DNA of 64,000 nt from Crotalaria pallida (taxonomy: Eukaryota > Streptophyta > Magnoliopsida > Fabales > Fabaceae), in assembly GCA_037953625.1 (NCBI GenBank), contig CM075649.1:77159290-77223289 (forward strand). Direction: 5' to 3'. Positions 35,674-46,639 of this stretch are shown here, piece by piece. A program made the translations under genes and the position numbers. Each line of letters starts with the position of its first letter. The first letter of the stretch is position 1. The notes under the pieces are model-generated. The model did not search any database. It was not told the origin of the DNA and saw nothing but the letters and a program-made list of their open reading frames with translations.

Positions 35674-36633
35674 GCCTATCAATATTTCGTATTGAGGGCC
35701 CAAGTCATAGCTCTTTTGAAAAATTGGAGTCCCGTGAACTTGTATGTTCTGTTTTTGTACTAATATGGCATTGTAGCATTAGAAGACTCATCTGTACTCA
35801 TAATTTATCCTTGACAAATATTTGTCCTAGGTATCCTCCTTCCTTCCCATTTCTTGTTGAAAGCATTCACATGAGCACTTGAGCGCTTATAAAAAAAATG
35901 AGCACTTGAGCAGTACAATATCTATATTGTTGTCTTGTATTAAATGTACCTATCAACAACTATGTAATATTACTTCTATTTACTATATAAAATTCTTGAA
36001 CTTTAGACACTGATATGATTTGTTTGGTAACTTCTCAGGGAAGAAACCTTCAATGCATTTCCAACTAAGCTCCATCCGCGAACTGTGGTGCATAACTGGT
36101 GAATTTCTGTCTATATAATCTTTTTTTTTTTGTATGAAACTCAAAGGACTCAGTTTTAGAATTACGTATTTCACTTAATCGCTTTAGGTTGGGTGGCAGT
36201 GTTTGTCCAAAGGCTGTTGCAAAAGGTTTCAGGTGCATTTTCAGTAACCAGGGTGTATGGTATCTTGACCATCTTGATGTGGCTTGGGATGTGGTCTATA
36301 CTGCTGAACCACTTGAAGGAATACACAAAGCTTCAGAACAAAATCTTGTACTTGGAGGAGAAGTATGCATGTGGGGTGAGAAGGCTGATACATCAGATGT
36401 TCTGCAAACTATATGGCCTCGAGCTGCAGCAGCAACAGGTTAGGTCCTTCTAATGCTACATTGTTTTCTGTTCTTGTATCAGTTTAATTTTTATGCACTA
36501 TGTTTTACACCGGCATTCAATCAACGATATCTTGAAAAATGAGTATTGTTTTATGTAGAGGTGACTCTTGACTTTTATCAATTTTTTTTCCACAGAACGC
36601 TTGTGGAGTCGGAGAGATTCTACTTCTGCAGAT
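35674..36633 (+). pseudogene. Fragment of a beta-hexosaminidase gene (four exons)
   Basis: Exons 35674-35741 (AYQYFVLRAQVIALLKNW..), 36039-36098 (EETFNAFPTKLHPRTVVHN), 36188-36438 (LGGSVCPKAVAKGFRCIFSN.., GGEVCMWGEKADTSDVLQTI) and 36596-36633 (ERLWSRRDSTSA), all with GT-AG junctions that join in frame. This is the C-terminal catalytic part of plant family 20 hexosaminidases, which trim N-glycans. The N-terminal half and the last about 50 residues are missing. The Trp before EETF has become Leu. The reading frame runs into a stop within the next sequence. Probably a captured gene fragment. Confidence 0.85.
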
Positions 36634-36643
36634 CACTTTCATC

Positions 36644-39606
36644 ATGTTTGAACCACACACTAAAATCAAAAGTGAAAGTATTAGGAGAGGGGTGAAATCT
36701 CTTTCCTTTAGAGCAAGGATCGTAAATTTATGGTTTATACCCTCTAATCCACTGAAACGTTTTCCTCCTTCTTTGCAGATGATATTCTCTGATGCATTGG
36801 TTTGAGTTTTGTTTTTTTGCATGTTTAGTTTTGTTTTTTTTCCATGCCTTTTATCTGATATTTTCCTTTTTTTTTATGTAGGGCGATAAAATACAAGCAT
36901 CTGTTATTGGCCCATGTTTGCCCTTTTTCTCACGTTATTTGCGGGAGATCGTTGTCTATGATTTTTGTTGTTTTGATGTTAAATTTAACAAGGGGGATAT
37001 TAAGCTTACTAGCCATAAAATGAGGCTAATATTTCTATTTTATACCTCTTTCAATGTTGTTGATGATTGCAATTTTCCTTTGCCTGTTCTCTCTATTGGT
37101 TCCCTTGATCGTGGTTTACACTATGATCCTGACCCTAATGTTTTAAAGGGTTTGTTCCTTTCGTTTGCCAACTTTTTCTTTGTCTCTTATCTGTGTACTG
37201 AGCTTAAGTTAATGCATGATTCTAACTTCTCTTTTTATTTGTTCAGATTTCGTTGAAATTTTAACTTCCGTTACTACAGAGAAGATCTGTCATCTTGATG
37301 GTGAAGCAACCAATATTCTAGCTATCGAGCTTTGCGATGAGCAGTATGTGTTGTTATTTTGTTTTTGGTTACCAGAACAAATGGTTTGTGTTCTTTACTG
37401 ATGGCTGTTTAATTTTCATCTTTTTAAGTGGGACCTTCGACTGTCTTATCTTTGGGAGTTTTATTGCTGATTTTCGTTTGTCGATGTCTACACGCGGTGC
37501 TTCTCATGCAACCGTGGTTCTGCAGTTTGCAAAGGCTCAAGAAGTTAAAGGCATGGTTTTTGTTGCTTTCATTTGTTCAAGTGATTTATATTCTCTATTT
37601 CGCTATCTAATATTCGAGCGATTACTTTCGAATATTTAAATTAGACCTTTTTTGTTTTCATAGGCCGACTTGTGATTCACACCATGTTGCATGTCACAAA
37701 TATTTTGTTAATCCCACATTGGTTGATGTCAAGAGATTTGAACACCGGTATTCTTTTTTTTTTGTTGTTATTTAACTTCTTTTTCCGTAATATTTTTCCT
37801 GCATAGTGTTATAGCTTAGTTTTTTTTGTTTTCCTGTCCAAGTAGCATGATTTATCGTGGTTTTGGACGATGCCATTTTACAATCTCCACGTGGGTTGGA
37901 AAAAGCAGTCTTGAAAATAATTTGATGGGAGACTCTCCAATGGTTGATTTGGATAAAAGCTTAAACCAATCCGAAAGGTTGTGTTTTTGCTACTTTATTA
38001 GCATGATGTATTTTTATGTGGACGGAGGCTCCGGTAACATGCACCGGTACATGTCTTCCTTTTTGGGTTTTTTTATTTAATTTTTTAAAATTTAATCAAT
38101 TAAAAAATATTCTATGCGTTTTCTTTTTTACCGATATGAAGTGATTTTTATAATTTGCATTTTTTTTTACTCTGTGTTCTTAAAAAACTGTACTGAATAA
38201 AACTGTATTCAAAATTTACATATTCTAATAAATCTGTATAAAAATTTGTGGTAAAAAATATTCTGAATAAATTTGTATTAAAAAAAATTTAAAAAGCAAA
38301 AATAAAATTTTCACATGCATCGGTGCATGCTATCTATTAATATGCACCGGAGCCTCCACCTTTTATGTGTGATTGTTATTCATTAATTATGTTCTATACC
38401 TTATTTATTCTTACCTTCCCTTATTTGTTTATTGTGTCAGGCTGGTATATATATGGTGTGGAAGCAACTATCATTGGTATATCTGCCAATCAAGAATGGT
38501 ATTACCATGAATGTAGCTGTAAGGGTTTGCTGGAAGAGTACAATAATAGTAATTACTGTATGTTTTGCCGTCAAGCTGTTACATTGTCTTATCCAAGGTA
38601 TTATTTTCTGCTTCTTTTAAATTTTTGATGTGTTATGGTATTTTTCCAATGTTTAATTGACATTTTATAAACTATTCTCAGGTATAGAATACCCAGTGAT
38701 GTTATTTATTCCACTTCAACTGCAAAGCTTCAATTGCTGGATAGGGACGCTAGCCTTTTTCTGAGAAGACCATGTTCTGATCTATTTCCACTGCCAAATG
38801 TTTCTGATCATTGTGATGTTGCCCTTCCTGAATACAACAATGGTCAAGCTGAAATTTTTTAAAAAATTGATTGGTGCACAATTTATTTTTAAAGTTGAAG
38901 TATCAAGTTGTCCAGGCAATCAAGATTCTTGGCAGTACATGGTTCTTCGGATGTATCATTTAAAGAATGTTGATATGCATTTGCTGTCGAGTGAATCTGT
39001 TGTCACACCTGAGAAGGTAATTTAATATAATCTTTTTAAAAAAATATTTGATTGCTTTGATATTTTTACTTTGGTATCCTATCTCAATATGTGTTGATTT
39101 TATTTTTTCAGCAACAATTTGTTCCACCTTTTCCTTCATTTCCTGATACTTCTCCCAAGGTTTAGTGTTCTTTAGATTAATATATATGAATATAAATTTT
39201 GTGTTGGTTAGGTCATATCTGTTAAATTAATTATTTTTTTGTGTTTAATTTAAATTAATTATTTTTTTGTGTTTAATTTAATCAGATGGGTACTACTCCT
39301 TCAATTGATATGGATAAGGGTAAATCAATAGATCTTTTTCACAGTGTTCCTATCACGCGTAATGTATCAAGGAAAAGATCATTTGATGGTTGCAATGTCT
39401 TACTCGAAGGCCAATCTTCTGGCTTAAAGAAATATGCAATTTCAACTGAATGTGTTGAATGTAAAGTGCAGCCAGATTTTTCTCAAACTGTATTTGTGGC
39501 ATCCAGGAATTCTTATGCTTCGACACATGTGGGGACAGTTGACAATAATGCTAACCTTGGTGTTGGTTTTTTCGGTTATGTTGACAAGTCTGATTGCCAA
39601 AAATGA
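36644..39606 (+). pseudogene. RPA1-like single-strand DNA-binding protein gene, Helitron type, decayed
   Basis: Exons readable at 36644-36799 (MFEPHTKIK.., VNLWFIPSNP), 36882-37149 (GDKIQASVIGPC..), 37247-37343, 37429 to about 37549 (HGTFDCLIFGSF), 37660-37748, 37840-37990, 38440-38600, 38682-39020 and 39286-39606. First DUF223-like OB fold, then a second OB fold, then the zinc-ribbon Rep_fac-A C-terminal domain (YYHECSCKG..YCMFC), then a serine-rich tail. Frameshifts sit near 37710 (HVTN/KYFVNP) and near 38858 (an extra T in a T run), and one donor reads GC. The family binds ssDNA; this copy is probably non-functional. It starts only about 10 bp after the hexosaminidase fragment. Confidence 0.75.
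38021..38360. mobile_element. MULE-type MITE in an intron of the RPA1-like gene
   Basis: 340 bp, termini G(A/G)(C/T)GGAGGCTCCGGT inverted at the other end. Exact 9-bp target duplication TTTTATGTG (38012-38020 and 38361-38369). Internal sequence is AT-rich, with GCACCGG copies near both ends. Confidence 0.85.
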
Positions 39607-39654
39607 TATTGGCCTCGATAGTAAAAAAAAAATGAAATATTATATCTAGGAGTT

Positions 39655-40622
39655 GGGTAATTATTTTGCCACCCCAAAGTCTATTATTGCCACCCCAATT
39701 ATTTAAATTATACCTATTATGTCCTTTAAAAAAAAAGATTTTACACGGGTCGTAAGGGGGGCTTACGACCTTAAAAAAAGTTTTTGAACGGGTCGTAAGA
39801 GGGTGTCACGACCCGCAAGTCGTAACACCCCCTTACGACTAATAAAAAAAATTTACGTTGGATTCGTAACAGTGTTACGACTTTTTGCAGATATATTCAA
39901 CGTTTTCAAAGCATCCCAGTGTTACTATCCAAGTAATTTGATAAATTATCAAACATTTGATGAGTAGTGTTGATGAAAGGATTAAGATTATTATTATTAC
40001 CAACAACATGATAGGTTGGTAGTAGTGTTGCTGTTTGTTGTGCAGGGTTGTTGTTTAAAAAAGCAGAGAATGAAGATGACTCTTCATCACCGCCTCCACC
40101 ATTGGAAGAAGATTGCAAGCTGCCACTACTATTACCAGAATCCATGAAAGCCAGAAAAGGTATGGGGGGACACGATAGACAATTAAGAGAAAAACAAAAG
40201 AGAAAGTTTTCTTTTCTTTATATTCTTGGAATGAAAAAGCTAGCTTTTTTTTGCTCAATATGAAAAAGCTAGCTTTGATAAGAAAGTACCCACCATCCAA
40301 ACATGTCTTAAAGCCTTGAAAACGTTGAATATATTTGGAAAAAAAGTCATAACACTGGGATGCTTTGAAAACGTTGAATATATTTGCAAAAAGTCGTAAC
40401 ACTGGGTTACGAATCCAAAGTAAATTTTTTTTATTGGTCGTAAGGGGGTGTTACGACCTGCCGGTCGTGACACCCTCTTACGACCCGTTTAAAAACTTTT
40501 TTTTTAAGGTCGTAAGCCCCCCTTACGACCTGTGTAAAATCCTTTTTTTAAAGGACATAATAGGTATAATTTAAATAATTGGGGTGACAATAATAGACCT
40601 TGGGGTGGCAAAATAATTACCC
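39655..40622. mobile_element. Pack-MULE with captured VQ-gene fragment
   Basis: Termini GGGTAATTATTTTGCCACCC and the inverse, inverted repeats of about 200 bp including GGTCGTAAG blocks. Exact 9-bp target duplication CTAGGAGTT (39646-39654 and 40623-40631). The interior holds a host-like coding piece. A 35-bp block (ATATATTCAACGTTTTCAAA..) occurs once near 39892 and twice inverted near 40320-40400, so the right arm has been partly duplicated. Confidence 0.88.
39906..40145 (-). pseudogene. Captured 5' end of a VQ-motif protein gene
   Basis: The frame starts MDSGNSSGSLQSSSNGGGGD, characteristic (by memory) of a group of plant VQ-motif transcriptional cofactors. It continues with a Ser/Asn-rich stretch to ..FDNLSNYLDSN. 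The VQ motif itself (FxxxVQxLTG) is absent because only the first part was captured. Roughly 60 bp upstream of the ATG look like the parental 5' UTR. It ends in element sequence after NTGML. Confidence 0.65.
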
Positions 40623-40631
40623 CTAGGAGTT

Positions 40632-41376
40632 TGTTTTTTCTTTTCTTGTGCAGTATTCCTTAGGCTATGTTTGTGGTAAGCCCAGTATTGAACTTTTGTT
40701 TTGGTCAAGTGCGTGCTATGTACATGTTTTGAAGAATGTAAATAATGTTTGGTAATTTGAATGTCTTTGCAATTTGTATTGTGTTGTTTATGTAATTAGT
40801 TATTTTCTGGATGTTTTCGATGAATTTACTTTTTGGTTGTCGCTATAGTTTTATTTTTTAAATTTTTCTTTCTTATTAATAATTTAAATTTTCAATTTGT
40901 TTCTTTGATCACATCATTGTTTTTATGATTATGAGTCAAACATTTATCTTTTAACGAAATGATACGTATGTTTTAAGGGTTTGTATGCAATACTCACCAA
41001 AAGTGGATGAGTATGTATACTAACTGCTTAATCCATGGCTCTGGTATGTTGTGGAGAAAGGAGGGTGATGATTAAAACCGGTTACCTGGAATTGAATTAC
41101 TTCCAAGTAACATAGGAGTACCAAAGACATGCCCCTTCACTTTCTTTAATTTTTTCCCCTTTTTTGATGGGCTTTTATTATCTGAATGGGCAAAAAAATG
41201 GATAATATTTATGTGGGCTGTTGTGTTTAATGACTTTCATCGTATAATCTTTTTGTTAAAATATTTTTTTTTTAAAATTAGCATAATCTTTGTGTTAATT
41301 TTATTTGTGTTAAAAATAAATTAAAAAATCGTAAAATAAATAAAAATAATATTAAAAATAAATGAAAATAGTATTA
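40632..41376. other. Non-coding sequence downstream of the Pack-MULE
   Basis: Possibly the 3' UTR and trailer of the RPA1-like gene (T-rich, AATGTTTGG..). No Helitron terminal hairpin, gene or terminal repeat found. Confidence 0.4.
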
Positions 41377-41644
41377 CATCTGTCCCTAAATATAAGATCA
41401 TTTTACCACTTTTATTTTGTCCCTATTTATAAGACCCTTAACAATTTTCAATGAGCATTAATTATTTTTTTTCGACAAACACCCGTATTTATTTAACACT
41501 TTTTAGATTCCCAATAATATTAATAGGAGTAATTTTGAAAATACATATCAAAAGTTCATATTTTCAATATAATTAACTAAATTATTCAACTTTCTTAACG
41601 GACGTGAAATCCCCTAAAAGAGTCTTATATAGGGACGGATGGAG
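41377..41644. mobile_element. Stowaway-like MITE, copy 5
   Basis: TA-bounded, ends CATCTGTCCCTAAATATAAG and the inverse ..TATAGGGACGGATGGAG. About 268 bp; the interior aligns with the other copies. Confidence 0.8.
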
Positions 41645-42225
41645 TATTTATTTTGAATATCTATTTGTAAGAACTTAATCCATTGCGAAATAATATATGT
41701 TTGTTTAAAAAAATACATCTAAGATAATAACGGATATATATGAGGGTTTTTTTTTCGACTAGGACGAAGAAGATGACTTCTTAGAGTAAGTTTGGCCCCC
41801 CTAAGCCCTAACCCTCATTGTTTCTCTTAAATGACATATTAAGGTACCTTCACTCCATTTGGCTTGGGGTTAGTATTCTTATCTTTTAAAAAATTCTTTG
41901 CAACTTTTTACATAAAGAAATATGTGTTACTTATTTTTGAGTGTGGAGAGGAAGCCTTAAAAATCTCACCACTAAGCAAATTTGGACGAGAAAAATCGAC
42001 TTGCCAAAACAAAACCAACAAATTCGACCAAATACGTAATAGACTAAAACGCTTATTTTTTAATGAACCAAATAAAATTTTTAAAAAGACAATTATTATC
42101 GCAAATACAAAGTTTAGAAAAATGCATGAACTAAAAAAACGAATACAAAGACTCTTATTTTTTTTATAAGAAAAATTTGATTCCGAAGATGCTAAGAAGT
42201 ACAAGAGATAATTCAAGCAAAAAAG
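41645..42225. other. Unclassified flank of element B
   Basis: AT-rich. The piece from about 41750 onward continues on the other side of element B at 52515. No recognised gene. Confidence 0.4.
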
Positions 42226-42230
42226 TGTTT

Positions 42231-42867
42231 TGTAGTGTCCTTGAACACTATGTCCTTAACCCTCTAAGTGCTCAAGATTATGGAACCAGGAGCCCAAGAG
42301 AGGATCAAGTGTTAATATGTGACTTTATGGTGTTTCTGCAGTTCCAGTTGGGAAAAGCAGGGTCTCCCCAGTCAACAAGTGTGTGCAGAGTGTCAACTTA
42401 GGGATGAGAGTACGTACCTGAAACCCTAGCTGTTATGAGCTATTTATAGGGTTTGGAGGAGGCTGATATGGGCCGTATGGGCCCTGTATCAGGGTTGAGC
42501 TGAACCAGGATTCTGTGAGATAATATCGGAGGTTTATACTCTTAGAATCTGGATAGGATCAGCTCAAGATCTCATGTCTAGGCTGTTAGCGAGAATCTAG
42601 GAGAGATTTGCGGAGGGGATAAGAAGCCTGAATGAGACTAAGTCTATCCTCAATCCGATGATAAGTCTCGGCCCTAGAGTCCCGAGCCGGATGGGTTGTG
42701 GACCCGAGTATAAGGCTCGGCCCCATCAAGTCCGAGCCTGGTCCTTTTGTGTGCTCGGAGCCAACGAGTCCGAGCGAGGGACGTTTGTGCTGAGTAAACC
42801 GAGGGAAGGGCCCTTGAAGAGTCCCTTAAATAAGACTTGAGTCCTTCTATGGTCGGCAGACCCTACA
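42231..42867 (-). repeat. 3' LTR of element B, mosaic
   Basis: 637 bp. About 42625-42755 is identical to the element A LTR, whereas the partner LTR of B is strongly diverged over most of it. Confidence 0.9.
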
Positions 42868-42880
42868 AGCCCCCCAGCTC
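42868..42880 (-). other. Polypurine tract of element B
   Basis: Inverse of GAGCTGGGGGGCT, directly bordering the 3' LTR. Confidence 0.85.
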
Positions 42881-42883
42881 GTA

Positions 42884-42899
42884 AGACTTTATAAAGTCT
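42884..42899. promoter_or_regulatory. Perfect TATAAA palindrome, element B
   Basis: AGACTTTATAAAGTCT, identical to 19185-19200 in element A and 4 bp from the polypurine tract. A candidate TATA box for the antisense gene that starts at 43547. Confidence 0.5.
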
Positions 42900-43324
42900 G
42901 TGACGAGGTAGCATGTGTTTAGGGTTGAACCTTCTAGATGTCTTAACTCGAATGTGTGACAGCTGTCCGAGGTGACGTTTTGGTTTCTCTAGGTACGACG
43001 CGTTCTCTTGTAAGTTGTGTCAAATCATTGCAATTTTTGAAATTTGAAAAAGTACCTGTTGAAACTGCCACGTCTCATTCAGCGAGTGGTTGCATGGGTT
43101 GATGGGCTTTCGGCCCAAATGCGTACCATGGAGGGAAACTGAAAAGTTTCCTTCATTAGTTCGAATCCTTTCAACCTCTTACTACCCACATTCATTTTTC
43201 CTTTCCTCACTCCAAAATCTTCTCAAATCATAATCCCCTCATTCTCTTTCCAATCTCCTTTCCACCGTCTCCGCCTTCGAATCCACAACCTTCTCCCATC
43301 ATCCTTTCCAGCAACTAAAAGCAG

Positions 43325-43543
43325 GTAACTTCCTCTACTCTTCTTATTTCCGTTTCTGCGATTTCCTCCTTTTGTGTGATTTCTGCTTTTTGTAAAGGGG
43401 TTTTGGTTCTGGGTTTTGCAGGGAGTCTGGATTTTAGGGGATTTCTAGGTTCTGGGTTTTGCAGGGAGTTTGGATTTTAGGGGGTTTCTGGGTTTTGGGT
43501 TTTTGTTCTGGGTAAGCTGTGTTTAGGATTCTTTACTTTTTAG
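43325..43543 (+). other. Probable 5' UTR intron of the element B antisense gene
   Basis: Donor AAGCAG/GTAACTTCC and acceptor TTTTTAG/ACC just before the ATG. A pyrimidine-rich, UTR-like leader precedes it (43190-43324). In element A the donor is kept (GCAG/GTAAATTCC) but the acceptor AG is AA. Confidence 0.45.
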
Positions 43544-43546
43544 ACC

Positions 43547-44816
43547 ATGAAAGGATGGAGACGTTTGAGGAGAGTTTATCATGAACTCTGCAGGAGATTA
43601 GGAGAGGAACCTTCTAGTGATAGCGATTCTTCAAGTTCTTCTGGGAATTCTGTGGATGAGGGAAACTCTGATATAGACGATTCTGTACACCCTTCTACTC
43701 CCCCTTCTGGCCAACGATCCACCGAGGCCAAACCGTTAGTTGTAGAGTACCCGTCGAATCCCGCAGATGAGAATAAGTGGTTACTAGCGTATAGGTTCGC
43801 CGAGCGTCGGGCTCAAGTTAGGATGAGCCCCGATCGTCATACCGTGGAGGAAGAAACTTTAGGAGAACCACCGAGGGAGGGGGGAAAAAGTCCAAGGCTC
43901 GGCCTTAATTTTAGAATAAAAACATGTGTTGTAAAAAATCCTAACGCCGAGCCTTTTGCTTTTTCCCCAGATATGGTGGAGCGCAGGTGTGTTACCAACC
44001 TTGAAGAATATCCTCTGCCGCCCAATCATGCGCAGTACGATGCCGTTTTTGAACGGGAAGTACTAGGGACGAGACCTTCATTGTTGACAACAAATAGTCT
44101 TAATCATCTTCGGCCAATGTTAACACCTCCAAGCGCCGATGGAAATACCTCAGAATTCGTATTGAGACCTTTGGGAATCGACGACCGAATATGCTTCCAA
44201 GTACCGGAAAATCGTCAATATTTTTATTTCTACGAAGAAATAGCAACTAAAGTCGGTATCCGCTTGCCCTTTTCCACCTTCGAGATCGAAGTCCTCACTC
44301 ATCTAGGAATAGCTCCTAGCCAACTGCATCCAAGTGGGTGGGCTTTCGTCCGAGCCTTCCAACAATTCTGTGACGTTGAAAACTTGGTCGCAACAGTACG
44401 ATCCTTTTTTTGGTTATATGCTCCCCAAGTAAATAAGTTTGGTGATTCCAAGGGTCTATGGGTGTCCCTAAAGGCTCGGAGGGGGCATGCCCTTTTCGCC
44501 AAGGTGACTGATTCTTGGAAATCTTTCAAACCTCTCTTCTTCCAATACGAGTATACTGGGGCCGGAGTATGTTGGTTCATGGAACGAGTTGAAGAAAGTG
44601 GAGTGATCAAGGTCGTGCCTCGGTTTCCACTGGGTTGGACGACTAACATTTATAACCGAGGATCCTCCTTGTATCAATTCGACTTTAAGGCGGATTTGAC
44701 AAAAGCCGAAAGGCGATTATGCGACCATGTTTGGGAATACCTTCAAGCAAATGGTCAAATTGATACCAAACGAATCCTGTTGAAAGAAACACAAGACGAA
44801 GTGAAGGCGGAGCTGG

Positions 44817-44861
<45 letters not shown>

Positions 44862-46149
44862 TTGTACTGATCCATTGTTTTTTACAGAAACAATGGGGAA
44901 GAAAGCAACCAAGGCTAAGAAAAACGAAGCCCGAGCAGCCAGAGTATCATAGTTGGCTGCAATTAAAGCTGCCTCTGGCTCCCCAAACATGAGTCAATCT
45001 TTTGAACCAACCCCTTCTGGAAGTCCGACCATTATCCCCAGCACCACTCCGACTGTTAGGATCAAAGGTGTTGAGCCGGTGATCAAAGGGGATCGTGTCA
45101 CCGATGCTGTAAACATCGAAGTGGAGGCTCAAACAACTCCTCAAGGTACTCCCGAGCGTCCCCTCAAGAGATCTCGGCTGGAAAAAGGAAAAGGTCCTGC
45201 TGGAGATTGGCTTAATTTGAGTAAGTCTCATAAAGGGGTAGAGATTCCTGAAGGAAAGGAGGAAGCTGCTGCCAAGACAGTGTGGCATCGAAAGATGACT
45301 GATACACTTGTTGCTACCGTCTTTCCCCCCGAGAATGCTGAAGTGATTGAGGCCTGGACCCCTGGGACTTGGGAGAATAGCTGTAAATCTTTGGTGAAGA
45401 GTCTCCTGAGGGGTGCGAGCATACTCCATCATCTCGGTCATCATGGAGACGATGCTCATGCTGGGATGGCCCCCGAGGAAAAGAAGAAAAGGACCGAGGC
45501 AGCCGAGCGCGAGGACTATTTACAACTTCAAGTTGAAGGTCTTAACAAGAAGTTGCAAACCTTGGCAGCTGAAAACGAACGGCTGAAAAAGGTGGCACAA
45601 GATGCTGAAGGTGCCAAGGTTAAGGCCGAGGAGACACTCCAGGGGGCCGAAGAGAGGATAAAGCGTTCGGAAGAGGTCCTGAAAAAGGCTGAGGAAGACT
45701 CTGCTGCTCTCCGAGCGGCGATGGAGAAAGCTCAGAAAGCGGAACAAGCTGCTGCCGTGGCTCAGGAGCGGCATGAGTATGCCAAGGATGAGATTCTGGG
45801 GCTCCGAACTTCTTTGGAGAAGATGAGAGCAAAAGCTCTCAAGCACAAGAAAGCAGCCCAGGAGCACCTATACTGGGATCATGGGGTTGAGGATTCCTTC
45901 TATAATACTGCCGAGCAACTCCGCGTTCTGAATCCTGGGCTCGTGACCAAGGGTGCTGATCCTAATTTTTCTGTGAAAAATGGTCGAATTGTCGGCCCAA
46001 GTGGGGCTCCCATAGATCTGAACAGCGCCGATCTGCCTGATCATTTGGCTGAGGATTTCGAGGGGGATGATGCCGAGGATGCCGAGGGTGAAGAAGAAGA
46101 AGAAGATAGATTTGATGCCGACGGCATTGTACTGTCCGATTTAGAGTAG
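43547..46149 (+). pseudogene. Antisense gene of element B, two coding exons, one internal stop
   Basis: MKGWRRLRRVYHELCRRLGE.. Exon 1 43547-44816, intron 44817-44887 (GTAC..(TA)n..TTTACAG), exon 2 44888-46149. The two exons join in frame (GAG CTG G/AA ACA ATG) to about 843 codons. Residues about 60-420 hold a domain like the plant 'putative gypsy type transposon' family (PF04195 by memory). Exon 2 encodes a basic MGKKATKAKK start, a Pro/Ser/Thr-rich linker, a long coiled coil (EEKKKRTEAAERED.. to ..LKHKKAAQ) and an acidic tail (EGEEEEEDRFD). A TAG at 44950-44952 replaces the CAG present in element A. Function unknown; roles in nuclear transport or regulation have been suggested for such ORFs but not shown here. 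Confidence 0.8.
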
Positions 46150-46639
46150 CTTATCATTTTGCTTTCCCTTTTGTAATTGCCCCAGTAAATGGGTTTGAAC
46201 TTTTATTGTTGTGTTTCGTTTGGAATATTTTATAATATCCGTAATCGTGTTATGCTTCTTTTTACGCTCTTTTGTTAAGAATTCAAGTGTTAAGACCTCG
46301 GAACTCCAGCACTTTAGCCGAGGTGGGTTCCTCTATCCGCGATATAAAATGATTTTATGAAATCATGATTTGATCGGGAATCTTCTTTAAAGTACTTGAC
46401 GAGTTATAAGCTCTTGCTAGAGCTGTTTATAATCGTTCGCGTCATAATCGGTGGCTAATCGGTTACGAGGAAAAGTACGTGATACAATGAATTCAATAAC
46501 GAGAACTTTTATTCATTTGAAGCAAATTACAATGGGCTCGGAGTTTCACCGAGCGTACACCATTAAAAAGAAATAATTCAAAAAGCAAATGTAATGAAAC
46601 AACTAAAACTATTGAAAAAGAGACTGAAACAATAAAAAA
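46150..46639. other. Convergent spacer between antisense gene and pol of element B
   Basis: Counterpart of 15858-16134. AT-rich, with ATTCATTTGAAGCAAATT near 46512 and the inverse AATAAAAG-type signal for the minus strand. No gene. Confidence 0.5.

Larger units (their letters stand above)
34052..40631 (+). mobile_element. Helitron-like segment, 3' end not identified
   Basis: A34051 is followed by TCTATACAACATATAAAAG, then TTTCCACGTAGG, the style of plant Helitron 5' ends (TC after A). The segment carries a host gene fragment and an RPA1-like gene of the kind found in Helitrons. No Rep/helicase gene, and no 3' hairpin plus CTRRT was found up to element B, so it is either truncated or not a Helitron. 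The end coordinate is only the last recognised content. Confidence 0.4.

Noticed and set aside
40632..42225. A Helitron 3' end
   Set aside because: No GC hairpin followed by CTRRT and T was found; words such as CTAAGCC and CTATAGT do not qualify.
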